DNA of 64,000 nt, taken from Cryptomeria japonica. Lineage: Eukaryota; Streptophyta; Pinopsida; Cupressales; Cupressaceae. Shown in pieces: positions 22,460 to 33,485 of the stretch. The position numbers and the translations under genes are program-made. The notes beneath the pieces are model-generated. The model was not told the origin of the DNA, made no database searches, and saw only the letters and a program-made list of their open reading frames with translations. Where the stretch lies: assembly GCF_030272615.1 (NCBI RefSeq), contig NC_081415.1, forward strand, positions 232,939,303 to 233,003,302. The letters run 5' to 3'. Each line of letters starts with the position of its first letter. Within the stretch, counting starts at the first letter, position 1.

Positions 22460-23721
22460 ATTATATTAATATATTTATTAGGTCTTATGGATAAGAGTGC
22501 ATAATGGGCTAGAGGCCAAATCTTAGGTATAGAAATCTGAACACAAAAAATTACGTGTTATATCTGTTAGGATTGATGATAGTCCCAAAGATACTGAGAG
22601 GGGGGGGTGAATCCGTATCTAACTGGTTAACAAAATATTTAACCTTATTAAGTATTTTGCATTCCAAAACAGTGTACCGGTAAATAAGAATTAATGCAGT
22701 AAATAGGAACAATAAAGATAGGATAGAAAATACACCATAATAGAAGATGTTTAACGAGGAAACTTGGTGTGGGAAAAACCTCGGTGGGATTTGTGACCCA
22801 CAATATTCACTCACTGGCCAATGAATAAATGTTACTTAAAATAAGGGGCCTGCACATGTAGGAAGGCCAATTGCCTAAAGCTCACTGCTCAATCACAAGA
22901 TAGAAGTCACATTGACTTACAAAATGGATTATGAAAATCCAATACAATGTACGGCTTCAAATCAGCATCAACTATGCCAGGTTCAGTACCAGTTTAAGCT
23001 CATACTATAACCATAAACCTTGTACAAAATCTGCCCTTATTATTTGCTCATTCCTATCTCATCTCCTATCCATCCTATATATGAAAATGATTTATAGGAT
23101 CTCATACATATATGAGTCTATTACAATATGCCATGTCGACTTTACAAAAAGATATTTACAATTAAATACAATAAACAAAAGTTTATTCCTGTCGGCTGGG
23201 GTGCCGGTATGCATTGTAGCCACTATCGGTGAAGTGTCTGCTGATGCCGATGCCTGCCGGTGGTTTACCAGATGAATGGTAGGTGGTTGTCAGAAGTTTG
23301 CTAGTAGGTTTCCGATAGGTTGCCATCAATGACAACACCATTATTTCTCACTAGAGTGTAGAATGCCAACAATATCTCCTTAATTTTTACTTTCATAAGG
23401 CAAATGAGAGAAATTGGTTATACTATTCATGAAGGGACTGAATACAAACTTGTCTATTCATAAGTGGTTGGAATGATGAAGATATTTGTACACCATACAC
23501 GAGACTAATTTGATTTGAAAAGAGAGATTTGACCTACGTAAACTTTGTAGTATCGTATGGAAATAGATTTCCTTATGGGCATCCACCACTTACACATTAA
23601 ATTTGTATCTCACTTGACAATGATAAAATAATATTCTTTATTTCTATTCATTATTTTAAAATTTATTTTTAGAGGATAATAGACATGTTATTTAAATGAT
23701 TACAACAAGATAACACTATGA
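22460..23721. repeat. Dispersed repeat, copy interrupted by a solo LTR
   Basis: Left part 22460-22564 and right part 23372-23721 join to match 19659-20107. The gap is exactly the solo LTR plus one copy of the ATATC target duplication. Confidence 0.9.
22565..23371 (-). mobile_element. Solo LTR of the pol-less element family
   Basis: An 807-bp segment begins TGTTAGG and ends CCAACA on the plus strand. It is flanked by the perfect 5-bp duplication ATATC (22560-22564 and 23372-23376). It contains the family hallmarks: a G-tract at 22600-22607 followed by 'tgaatc', the 'ttaacgaggaaac' and 'gtgggatttgtgacccacaa' block, 'gcctgcacatgtaggaaggcc', and several CCGG motifs near the other end. Orientation is as in C and D. 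A solo LTR arises by recombination between the two LTRs of a full element. Confidence 0.92.
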
Positions 23722-23729
23722 GGGTTGAC

Positions 23730-24045
23730 GATGCCACAACCTACATTGGTCATTCTACCTTTTCTCACCTATTAATTAATGTTGACATATCTCTGGCCCT
23801 CCCCAGGGATGTGGTTCTTATGGTTGGGGATAGGCCATGAGCTCAACCGTTGGATTACGAGGGCCTCCCCTTTTGCTGTCGAAGGTGCTTCTCAACGGGC
23901 CACTTAGCTTCAAATTGTTCTCTCTCTCATCGCAGAGGTGTTGCTACTTGGTGGAAGGATGCTACTGAAGATCACTTGACAATTAATGCTTTTGACTCTA
24001 TCTCGGTTGAATCCTCTCGAGATGAGGTGCCCCTTGACACTTGAG
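23730..24045 (+). pseudogene. LINE ORF1 fragment (zinc-knuckle protein)
   Basis: The forward frame reads ...LPRDVVLMVGDRP, a stop, then LDYEGLPFCCRRCFSTGHLASNC. The second part is the CCHC knuckle (C-x2-C-x4-H-x4-C) preceded by LDYEGLPF, which is characteristic of plant LINE ORF1 / DUF4283-type proteins. The TAG near 23838 breaks the frame. Only about 100 codons remain, with no endonuclease or RT nearby. It lies immediately right of the dispersed repeat. LINE ORF1 proteins bind element RNA during target-primed reverse transcription. Confidence 0.75.
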
Positions 24046-25350
24046 CTTATTGTTAAAATCATACCCAATTAGCTCCATTTTTAACCTCTAGGTTCCTCTC
24101 TATGCCACTTTCTCAAAAATGATTTCTATCTCTATCTTTCTATTTTATATCATTTTTATTTTTTCAAAGTTGTTCAATTTGTTTACTATTAGCATAGTTT
24201 TCACACACCCAACTGTTCTTATCACTTGCAACAAAGGAAAACAACCCAAGAAGCCTAACTCTTGCTTGAGGACGATAGCCATGTAAAATCTCTTTAGTTA
24301 GTTTGTGTTTCAATGTTGTATGGTAGAAGGATTGATCTAGGTTAATGCATTTGGGCAAGCACACCAAGATGGTGAACAAAATGGGGGTATAAGCGTCCAC
24401 TTTTTTTAGAAATTATCTAAACCTAAACATAGAGGAGCAATTTGAGACTCATCCACTCAAAATTTGAAGATACCAAAAGAATAAAAATTGTAGTACTACT
24501 TTGAATCTAGTTTCTAAACTACTCATTTTTTTAAAAAATGGATGAGATTAAAATGGTCAAATCCTTCCTACACACAAAAGTGTTTCTATTTTTTCTTTCA
24601 AAACATAACATAGCGTCTATTGTGTGGGTCAAAAAAGTTATAGTTTCATTTAGTATTTTGAAAAACCCTTTGGTAGAAAGATAGTTATGAGTGTGTACTA
24701 TAAGTTTTGTATTTTTTTTGTAATTTTTTGTTCTTGTAAGTAGAAGATGGCTGAAATAGAAGGGCTCATTCCCTATTTCCATGACCTCACTTTCAGTTTC
24801 AAGCCAACAAACTCTAGTCCACAAAAACACAATCTCCATGTGGTGGCATGGTTTTCCCCATTGCAGAAGACATACCAACATCACTTGGGTCGACATTTAC
24901 AATGGTTGTGGACAATGACACCTGTGAGCCTTTAGAAGCCACCTTCCCAGATGCCTACATAACCTCCCTTGGTTGTGTTGACATATTTTTATGACTACGT
25001 CTAACACAAAATAAAGTTACCAACGTTCACCTTACTCTCTCTTGAACAAAATTAGTCCATATGCTAAGATTGCACGAAAATTTCAAATGACTAACTCCAA
25101 GGTTCCTTCAATGCGTGGACGTGACTCAGTTGATTGATGGATTTTCTGTTAACCCAAGGGGCCTTATGTATTCACTTGAAGAGGATAATGAACTTATGTG
25201 AGTTCAAGGATTTCTATGTGAATGATTTGCAATGAAAGCCCTATTTTTGGATTTTTGGATTTAAGAGATGCGGAAAAGTAAATGAGGAAAGGTTTAGAGG
25301 ACTAAGCTAAGGCTAATCTAATCCTATGAACACTAAGACGAGATTACTTA
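24046..25350. other. No gene recognised; right end continues beyond element A
   Basis: A frame around 24806-24992 (...IAEDIPTSLGSTFT...) looks protein-like but is only about 55 codons with no identifiable family. 24960-25350 appears to be the same older repeat that resumes at 31898, since element A sits between two ACTTA copies. Confidence 0.4.
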
Positions 25351-26210
25351 TGTTGGCATATGGACACTCTAATGAGACATTGTGTGTGATTGAAGGTTTT
25401 GTCATTGATGGAAACCTTGCAATCTTATGGCACCGACAAGACATTATACCGACAAAGCATTACACAGGCAACCTTGCAATCCTATGGCACCGACAAGACA
25501 TTATACCGGCAAAGCATTATTCAAACAAGACATTATACCAGCATCAGCAAGATCACTCTACACCGGCACCGGCATAGAAAAGAACATGTATACCGGCACA
25601 GAGGTCGATAGGATTTTTGATATGTAATATTTTGTTTATTATTGTAAGCCGACTTGGCAAATTGTAAAATGACTCTTGTATATAAAAGAGATCATTGTAG
25701 TCATTTGTAGGATATGAATAAAAAAGCATAAAAAAATTATAAGGCAGACCTAATGTGCAAATTGTAGGTCAAGGGTATATGTAAAGAACAGAGCAAGAAC
25801 CGGTATTGAATCTGGCATTGAAGATGCTATTGTAAAGCAGTACAGATCATTGGATTTGCATAATCCTCATTGTAAGTCAGTGTGACTTCTTATTGAGCAG
25901 TGTGCTCTAGGCAGTTGGCCTTCCTGCATGTGCAGGCCCCCATTGTAAGTAATATTCTCTTATTGGCCAGTAAGTGAATATTGTGGGTCACAAATCCCAC
26001 CGAGGTTTTTTACACACTGGGTTTCCTCGTTAAACATCTTGTGTTATGGTGTTCTTTTCATGTGGATGTTTTTGATTCTGTTATTTACATTAATTCCTGC
26101 ATACCGGTATACTGTTACTTTATGTTTTGCATATTCAGTTTCAAGAAAATCTCATTACCGGTCAGATATTGAATCACCCCCCCCTCTCAGTATCTGTGGG
26201 AACCCTAACA
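25351..26210 (+). repeat. 5' LTR of element A
   Basis: 860 bp, TGTTGG to CTAACA. It is longer than the 3' LTR (772 bp) mainly because of a local duplication at about 25413-25530 ('accttgcaatcttatggcac' / 'accttgcaatcctatggcac' and 'gacaagacattataccg' repeated). 'tgtatataaaagag' near 25676 is a good TATA box for RNA polymerase II. A C8 tract (26177-26184) lies close to the end. Confidence 0.92.
25674..25690 (+). promoter_or_regulatory. Likely TATA box of the element A LTR
   Basis: TATATAAAAG in 'cttgtatataaaagagatc', repeated in the 3' LTR near 31364. Position in mid-LTR fits the U3/R boundary. Confidence 0.55.
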
Positions 26211-26211
26211 A

Positions 26212-26228
26212 TTGGTATCAAAGCCTGG
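26212..26228 (+). promoter_or_regulatory. Primer binding site of element A
   Basis: TTGGTATCAAAGCCTGG starts one base after the LTR end. It is a one-base variant (AAAGC for AGAGC) of the initiator tRNA-Met complement found in elements B and C. Confidence 0.8.
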
Positions 26229-26281
26229 TCCTCTATTTTCAGAAGCCTAATAGCTTGAGGAAGATCTTGACACCGGTAAAG

Positions 26282-27438
26282 ATGGAAAATCTGATGAAAC
26301 AACTTGAAGGAGCTCTTACTGACTATGATGAAGAGAAGTTGAAAAATATCAAATTAGAAGATGTTTTAAAAGCAACCCAAGACATTATTCAGGCACTTCA
26401 AGAAAATCTTACTGTTACAAGAAACAAGAGAAGAGAACTTTGTGAAAAATTGCAAAATGAGAATGATGAAAAGGAATCACTTAATGATATGATAAGAAAA
26501 TTGAAACAAGAGATCATGACAACAAAAAATGAAATGCAGGATATGACTATGAGATTTTGCAAAGAGATTAAGGACAGAAAGAAGAATGAAGAAGAATTGA
26601 CTAGAAGACTAAGTGATGCAACAAATGAGAACACAAGACTTAGCTATGAAAATGACATGTTGAAAACAGATCTGATGCATACTCAGAATGACTCGAATAA
26701 CTGATGAGACAAAAAGAAATCTTGGAAAGGGAATTGGAAACTGCAAATCAACACAAAGAAAAATTCAAGAAAAGCTCAGAAGAACTTGGTACCTTATTGA
26801 AGAATCAAAAACCCAAAGGTGACACTTCTGGAATTGGATTTGAAGTTGGAGAAAGCTTCGGTACTGCAAATACCCAGGATCACAACAAACCGGTAAGACC
26901 TTCTAATACTTACAAATTCAATGGAAAATGCTTTAACTGTAATAAATATGGTCATAGGGCAAATGAATGTAGATCTAGGAATTATCATAACATCAATCCT
27001 TCCACCGATCAATGCACCAAATGCAACAAAATTGGTCATAACTCTGAAAATTGCAGAATGAATGTAAGATGTTATGTTTGTGGAAGATTTGGTCATTTAT
27101 CAAATAAATGTAGAACACAAACTGGCATAGGTTATTGGAAAGCTATTCAGAAAAATAATGTAACTTGTTATGCATGTAACAAGATTGGTCATATTGCTAA
27201 ATTTTGTATAAGTAAAGGTACACCGGTAGATAACAGAAGTACTAGCTTGAAAGGTAAAGAAAAGGTTGAAGAGGTTAAGCAAGAATTTTCAAAGCAATGG
27301 ATTAGAAAAGGTGATCTAAATATTGGGGATACTCCTCCACCGGCTGAACCAACAAATGCTCCACCGACAGGACAATATGATGCTCCACCGGTAGGTTAGA
27401 GCAATGCTCCACCGACAGGATGTTCTTCATCAAATTGA
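26282..27438 (+). pseudogene. Element A Gag-like protein: coiled coil plus four zinc knuckles
   Basis: Starts at ATG 26282 (MENLMKQLEGAL), the Met conserved in C. A frame open upstream through the LTR end is not expected to be used. The first 140 or so codons are highly charged heptad-rich coiled coil. A one-base indel near 26690-26703 shifts the frame. The rest continues from 26704 with more coiled coil and four intact CCHC knuckles, each C-x2-C-x4-H-x4-C (26929-26970, 27013-27054, 27070-27111, 27166-27207). A proline-rich tail with APPTG-type repeats follows. TAG at 27397 is premature, because the tail matching C continues to TGA at 27436. The knuckles imply RNA binding and packaging. A retroviral-type capsid fold is not evident by eye. 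Confidence 0.85.
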
Positions 27439-27729
27439 AGAAAATTATCTTGAGGGTTTGACAATCTAATGACACATGTACTATTATTCCCTCGGTTAGA
27501 GAAAAGAAGTTGAAAATCATTCATTACCGGCAAATAAAGTTAAGCTAATACATTACCGGCAAGCAATTAATGTGGTAGGTAGTAGAAAAGATTTTATAAA
27601 ATAAGGTTTTTGGCTCCATTTCATTTCATCGTGAATTCAAACTTTCAGAGAGCGTGAAGATTTCCGAGCAAAGAGGCAAAGCACTTCAACAATCAATCCA
27701 TCGAAAGGCAGAAAAAGGTATTTATCATC
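27439..27729 (+). other. Spacer between gag and ORF2 of element A
   Basis: About 290 bp without a frame, with 'attaccggcaa' repeated. A similar spacer in the same place occurs in C (59526-59827). How ORF2 is translated (splicing, reinitiation or internal entry) is unknown. Confidence 0.5.
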
Positions 27730-30700
27730 ATGGCATCCTCCTCTACACCCGAATTCATAGCAAACCCTACAGTAGTCAAGGTTATAAAATGACCTAGGCC
27801 CGTGTTTGAGCTAGTTCCCGAGGTAGCTAAGAAAGATGACAACACAGGTGCTTTTTCAAAAATTCCAAAAGGTGTTGTTTATGTAGAAGACCCTAGAATG
27901 TATATTCATTGCAACATAAAGGAATTAGGTGATGAAGAAATAAAAAACATGTATAAGTCTGTTATATGTGACAACTCTGGGAATGTGAAACCTAAACATA
28001 AAATTGTTGAAACCCTAGGATTCACTGAATTCCTCTGCATTCCTGAATTTCCCAATGAAGTGGTTAGGATAGTTTTGAGTAGGGTACATGTTTCATTCTT
28101 TTGGCTTGACTCAGTGCATAAAATTACAAAGGAAGTTGTGAAAGCAGTAACATGGTTACCTTCCACCGGTAACAGACCCAACAAAACCAAGAAGGTCTCC
28201 AATGACTTGGTAACAAACTTAACTGGTGCAACAGACAATAGATCATTGAGGGTTAATGATGTGACCGATACAAATGTTTGATTTGTTAGCATAATTCTAG
28301 GTTACAAAGCAACTCATGCTAATAGGCTTAACTCAGTTTCCAGTTTATGCATAAAGAGTGCTTATGACATGGTTAAGGACAATGTAAAAATTGATATCTA
28401 TGAATGGTTAAAGGACAAGTTAATTGACAATTTAGCAAAAATCAAGAAGGATAAGAAAGGAACCTTTAGATTTGGAAATTTACTTGTATACTTAATGCTA
28501 CATATAACCAAATAGGCTCCCGGTATAGGCAACAAGGATTTTGGATTTGACATACTGGTAGGAAAACAATTATCTGACTTATTCAACAACATGGGTGAAA
28601 ACAAAGAAAAGAATATCAATGAGTATTTTCAAGCACTAAAAGTCAGAATGAATAAAAGAATCAGACTATCACAGGAAATTGTCAACAAATACAAGGATGA
28701 TATATGTTTTGTAATAAAAAAGGATGAGATCTGGATGGAAGCAGTCATCCCAAGGACAATCTGGGTAACAGAGATGGGGTATGAAACAGATGACCACATA
28801 GTGGAAACTTATGCCAAAGCACTTCTAGAAGCCCCCAATGAACCAAAGGAAGAAGTATTTGGTAGTGTTGAGACCATCGAAAGTCAAATTCAATCTAAAA
28901 AGAGAGTGAAAAAGGTTGAGGCATTTGTGAGAAAAGGAACCAGACAAGCAAAAGCCATAAAGGAAGATGTATTAAAGAAAACCGGCATAACAGAAGATGA
29001 GTTGGCAGCCCAACAACCTGAAACTCATCTATCACCAGTAGATACTTCCTCAGAAGGAGATATGCCAGCAACTTTCAAAAGAGTTGTTAGGAAAAGAGAT
29101 CCCTCACTGGTAACCACTCCTTCACCTAGAAGGACAAGACAAAAGCAACAAGCCGTGAGATCTCCAGTCAAGAAGGTCACACCTAAGAAGAAGCTGACCC
29201 CCAAAAAGAAGAAGAAGACAAACACTAACTTGGCCCCTCTTGACATATTACTGAATGAGATCACAGAGGAAGGTAAATTGAAAAACATAGGGAAAATCTA
29301 TGACACCCTATCAGATGATGAGAAAGGACAAGTTGAAGAGAGTGTCATATTACATATGGACATGTATAAAAAGTTTTTGTTGCAAGTCTTAAATGAAATT
29401 CCTAATGAACTATATAAAAGACTTGAGGCCAGAAGGCAAGGAATAATTGAGTTGGATAAGAAAATAAAAATAGAAAAATTACTTGCAGTATACCCGGTCA
29501 ACTCACCTAAGGAAATTGATGATCTGATAGCTCAGGCCAACCGGATAGTTTTTTCAACTGCATACTGGCAAATTTCACTAATGGCAGGTAGAGTTACTGA
29601 AGTTTCAAAGGAAACAAAAAATGGTTGGGATACATTCTTGGTTGAAAAAGAAAAACAAGAAGAATATAGGAATCCCAAGCCCATTCTGGTATATTAGAAG
29701 GACAAGGATAAAGGGAAAGGTACAGTTGGTGGACCACCAAGTATCAAAATTAGAGACAACTTACCCCCACCTCCTTTAAATACTCCACCGGTAAAAACAA
29801 CAACTGCAGAAGATCAACCGACAACTGAGAGTATGGACACAGAGGATAATAATCCTAATCCTGAAGTCCTATATACAGTGAATGTTGATACTCAGAAGAT
29901 CAACATAGTGGTAGATAAGGATACAATAGATAAATCAGGAAACAAAGAGCAATCGGAAGCAGATTCAGAGAAAAAGATGGAATCTGGAACACAAACAGAG
30001 AAACCAATAGAGCTAAAGGCTCCAGAACAGATGCCACCGGTAAGAAATGATGTAGGAAAACCAGTGCTTAAAGAGATGGAGACACAAACAGACCTACCAG
30101 AGGTCAATACTAGCATAGTCACTTCCACCGGCACTCAGTTTGTTGGATCACCATCAAATGTAATAGAGGTATTGCTTGAATCTATCAAGAAAATAACTGA
30201 TTATAGCTCACAAGCTTATAAAGCGATAGATGATTCAATTCCATTTTTGAAATCAATAGCTCCTAATTGTAATATAGACAATAAAGATTCTTTAGGCCAG
30301 TTGGATACACTTTGTAAATATATTTCTGGAAATTTTGAGCAAACAAAGGTAGAAACTGTAAAGGAAAGTGTAGAAAAAGAGAAACATAAATTCTTTGAGG
30401 AAGGAATAAAGAAGTGTAACAGGGAATTTGACACACTTCTACCAGAACTGTGCAATTTATTGAAAGAATACAAAAATCTGTACAAAGACACCTGTAAGAT
30501 AAACTTTTTGACAATAGATGTAGACAAAAAGATGAGCAAGGTATAGGAAGAGATCAATAAACTTGTAGATAATTTTGTTAACTCACTTGATACATTATGA
30601 GCTTTTGAGGAAAAGATAACAAATTTTGAGGAAGAATTACTGAAATTAGAAAGAGAGAAAGAGAAAATAATAAACAAGGCAAAATTCTTGAGATCTAAAC

Positions 30701-30915
30701 TAAGTCCAAGATTGGACTATTTAGCATCTCTGCGGAAGGAAATCTCAGAGGCACTAACACAAGGAAGCAAAACACCGACAGAGCACTTGCAACATCTCAC
30801 CGGAACAGTATATACAACTAAGACAACAATAAAAGACAGCAAGAAGTTTATGGATGGTATAAACTTAATTTTGGGAGATATTCTTCAGATAATAACCACC
30901 CAACTACAAGGTTGA
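27730..30915 (+). pseudogene. Element A ORF2: large protein of unknown function
   Basis: One frame of 1,061 codons without a frameshift, interrupted by TGA 27790, TGA 28279, TAG 28513, TAG 29695, TAG 30544 and TGA 30598. From N to C: MASSS start; conserved region with KIPKGVVYVEDPRMYIHCN, VETLGF and FFWLDSVHKITKEVVKAV (residues about 35-145); further conserved region to about 400; basic stretch with KKVTPKKKLTPKKKKK (about residue 480-500), a possible nuclear localisation signal; a helical segment; a Pro/Thr/acidic linker; and a coiled-coil C-terminus (about 810-1050). No catalytic motif of protease, integrase, RT or RNase H. I do not recognise the family. Copies in B, C and D align along its length. 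Confidence 0.8.
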
Positions 30916-31113
30916 GGTTATGAATTGGTACAACTACAAAATATACTAACCTTTGTCATTGATGCCAAAGGGGGAGTAGTAGGATGAGAAAATTCAAAAC
31001 ACAGGGATCACATGCTTAGGGGGAGCTCTCACATTTTTGGTAACATTTTTGGTCTACACATTTTTTTTTTTGGATATCTTTTGAAATTTCTCATGAGTGT
31101 TGCCATCAATGCC
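30916..31113 (+). other. 3' untranslated region of element A
   Basis: Contains two copies of 'gatgccaaagggggag' (near 30960 and 31108). The second is the polypurine tract and the first an internal look-alike that could act as a second priming site. C and D keep the same pair. Confidence 0.6.
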
Positions 31114-31124
31114 AAAGGGGGAGA
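31114..31124 (+). promoter_or_regulatory. Polypurine tract of element A
   Basis: AAAGGGGGAGA ends one base before the 3' LTR. Conserved in B (reverse complement near 34384-34397) and D (61788-61801). Confidence 0.85.
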
Positions 31125-31125
31125 T

Positions 31126-31897
31126 TGTTGGCATATGGACACTCTAATGAGACATTGTGTGTGATTGAAGGTTTTGTCATTGATGGCAACCTTGAAATCT
31201 TATGGCACTGACAAGACATTATACCGACATCAACAAGATCACTCTACACTGGCACCAACACATAAAAGAACATGTATACCGGCACAGAGGCCGACAAGAT
31301 TTTTGATATGTAATATTTTGTTTATTATTGTAAGCCAACTTGGCAAATTGTAAAATGACTCTTGTATATAAAAGAAATCATTGTAGTCATTTGTAGGATA
31401 TGAATAAAAAAGCATAATTTTTTTTATAAGGCAGACCTAATGTGCGAATTGTAGGTCAAGGGTATATGTAAAGAACAGAGCAAGAACCGGTACTAAATCT
31501 GACATTGAAGATGCTATTGTAAAGCAGTACAGATCATTGGATTTGCATAATCCTCATTGTAAGTCAGTGTGACTTCTTATTAAGCAGTGTGCTCTAGGCA
31601 GTTGGCCTTCCTGCATGTGCAGGCCCCCATTGTAAGTAATATTCTCTTATTGGCCAGTAAGTGAATATTGTGGGTCACAAATCCCACCGAGGTTTTTCCC
31701 ACACCGGGTTTCCTCATTAAACATCTTGTGTTATGGTGTTCTTTTCATGTGGATGTTTTTGATTCTGTTATTTACATTAATTCTTGCATACCGGTATACT
31801 GTTACTTTATGTTTTGCATATTCAGTTTCAAGAAAATCTCATTACCGGTCAGATACTGATTCACCCCCCCCTCTCAGTATCTGTGGGAACCCTAACA
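31126..31897 (+). repeat. 3' LTR of element A
   Basis: 772 bp, collinear with 25351-26210 apart from the missing local duplication. TATA-like box near 31364. Followed by the ACTTA target duplication. Confidence 0.92.
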
Positions 31898-33485
31898 ACT
31901 TATGCAAGATCCAACCATGATTCGCTTCACCAACAATGCACAACTAAATGAAGGTGGTGCAATCTTCAATGGGTGTGTTAAAGATTTTCAAATCATCAAT
32001 AGAAACCATCAAATTGAACAATCTCTACTGATAATCAAAGTTAAACATACACAGATAACAAAGGCTCAGGCTAACTTTGCACAATATGGAACAATCAACT
32101 ACACACCAAAAGTATTCATGAGCACGAATCTTGCAACAAGCAATCCTATCAAATCCAATACATCTAATAACATGAATGAAAATCTAATCTATGAAGAGAG
32201 CAAGACCAGGCAGATTGCTAAAATAGAACAAGAATACACCATCAAAGTGGAACAATGTATTAAGTTTGCTACTTAAACAATCCTTAGCAACAATCTCTCA
32301 CAATAATCTCTCCTCCTTATAAATGAGGGGGGTCACCCCTTTTTATAGGCCTCAGGCCATGATTACATGCAAAACCCTAATTAGGGTTTCACATTAGAAG
32401 ATTCCCCACACATGATGCAACAAGGTGGGAATCAACAATTAATAACCCATTATGCCCATATAAAATTAATTACAATCCTGCCAAAAATGGCACCCATAAA
32501 GTATTAATTAACCATTACATAAAAAAGTGCCCACTATGCAATGAATGTACCCTCATGCAAAAATTGCCCATGATGCCATAAATGCACCATCACCTCCTGA
32601 ACATGACGACTACATGTAGAAGGAATCTGCTATAATGCCATAAATATGACGGCTGCATGCAAATAGATGCTTCATTAATTCAACATCCATTGACTCGGCT
32701 GCCACTTGGGGAGAAAAACCCTGGAGAGAGAAAACTTCAAGAAGGAGAATCTCTGACTCTGGAAGTATTTTCTTGAAGTTTTTGAACTTGCCTTGCTCTG
32801 GAAAAGATTTTCAATGATTTTTCAACATCACCTATTTTTTAGGAAGTTTCCTAAAATTTAGGACTTGGGTCCAGGAGAGAGAGAGAATTCTCTCATGATT
32901 CCAAATCTGGAAAATTTTTCGGATTTTGATAAGATTTGGTATCTAAAATTGGAAATTTCAAAGAAACTTTTCGAGGGGATTTCTGCTTTTCATTCCTCCT
33001 TGACCCTTGGATTTTCATGCCTTGGACAAATTTCCTTAGGTTTTTGGGCTTGAGCATAGAATTGCCTTTGCATGGGGGAATTTCATCTTTTTGCACTTCT
33101 TCCATGCCTTAGTTGTTTTGAAGCTCATCTCTATGGATTTCATTATATCATGGTTTTTTTTGATTCTTTGTGACAATGGAGTTTTAGAGTTTGAATCTTC
33201 CTTAGGGCGCAATTCCTCACAAGGCAAGGAATTCATCCTTTTTTCATATTTTCCATTCCTACCTCTATTTGGCACCTTGACTTGGCTTGGTGCAGATTTT
33301 TGACCTTGTCATCGAACTCACAATTCCTTCCATCTTCCACATTGACCTTCCTTTAGCACCATGCAAATGCCTTGGGCAGATTTTTGAATTGGAGGAGGAA
33401 TTCCATGCCTTGTGCATTTTTCCCGAACACTCTAATTTAGTGCCCCTCATCATTCTTAGGCGCTATTTCTCCCTTCTAATGGAAT
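31898..33485 (-). other. Older host repeat with minus-strand promoter-like site
   Basis: No coding gene. On the minus strand 'ggcctataaaaaggggtg' (about 32336-32353) is a strong TATA-box context. The DNA further 5' on that strand holds the array of about 84-bp units. Together they look like U3 and R of an LTR, but no partner LTR was identified. The 124-codon plus-strand frame at 31902-32276 has no family resemblance. Elements A and B both inserted into this repeat. Confidence 0.4.
32990..33485. repeat. Degenerate tandem array of about 84-bp units, left part
   Basis: Recurring 'aaggaattcatc', 'ttccatgcct', 'ttggcgccct' and 'cttaggcgc' phrases at roughly 80-90 bp spacing, about six units. Interrupted by element B and resumed at 40053. 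Confidence 0.7.

Larger units (their letters stand above)
25351..31897 (+). mobile_element. Element A: complete pol-less LTR retrotransposon with gag and ORF2
   Basis: 5' LTR 25351-26210, primer site 26212-26228, gag 26282-27438, ORF2 27730-30915, polypurine tract 31114-31124, 3' LTR 31126-31897. A perfect 5-bp target duplication ACTTA lies at 25346-25350 and 31898-31902. LTR ends are TGTTGG...CTAACA. No protease, integrase, RT or RNase H motif is present in any frame of the 4.9-kb interior. This is the layout of non-autonomous elements such as TR-GAG or LARD types, but with a second long protein-coding region. Gag is frameshifted once and ORF2 carries six stops, so this copy is dead. Elements B, C and D share the plan. 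Confidence 0.93.

Noticed and set aside
24747-24992. Possible exon (MAEIEGLIPYF..., and a shifted frame with VVDNDTCEPLEATFPDAYI)
   Set aside because: Too short, two frames compete, no supporting splice sites or family match. Left as unannotated.
30216-30677. 153-codon minus-strand frame
   Set aside because: Antisense shadow of element A ORF2 (Ser/Phe-rich because it mirrors Lys/Glu-rich coding).
25351-31897. Element A ORFs as host genes (for example a coiled-coil cytoskeletal or zinc-finger protein)
   Set aside because: They lie between LTRs with primer site, polypurine tract and target duplication, and recur in the same order in B and C.
31902-32276. 124-codon plus-strand frame next to element A
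   Set aside because: No domain, and the opposite strand has promoter-like features of an old repeat.
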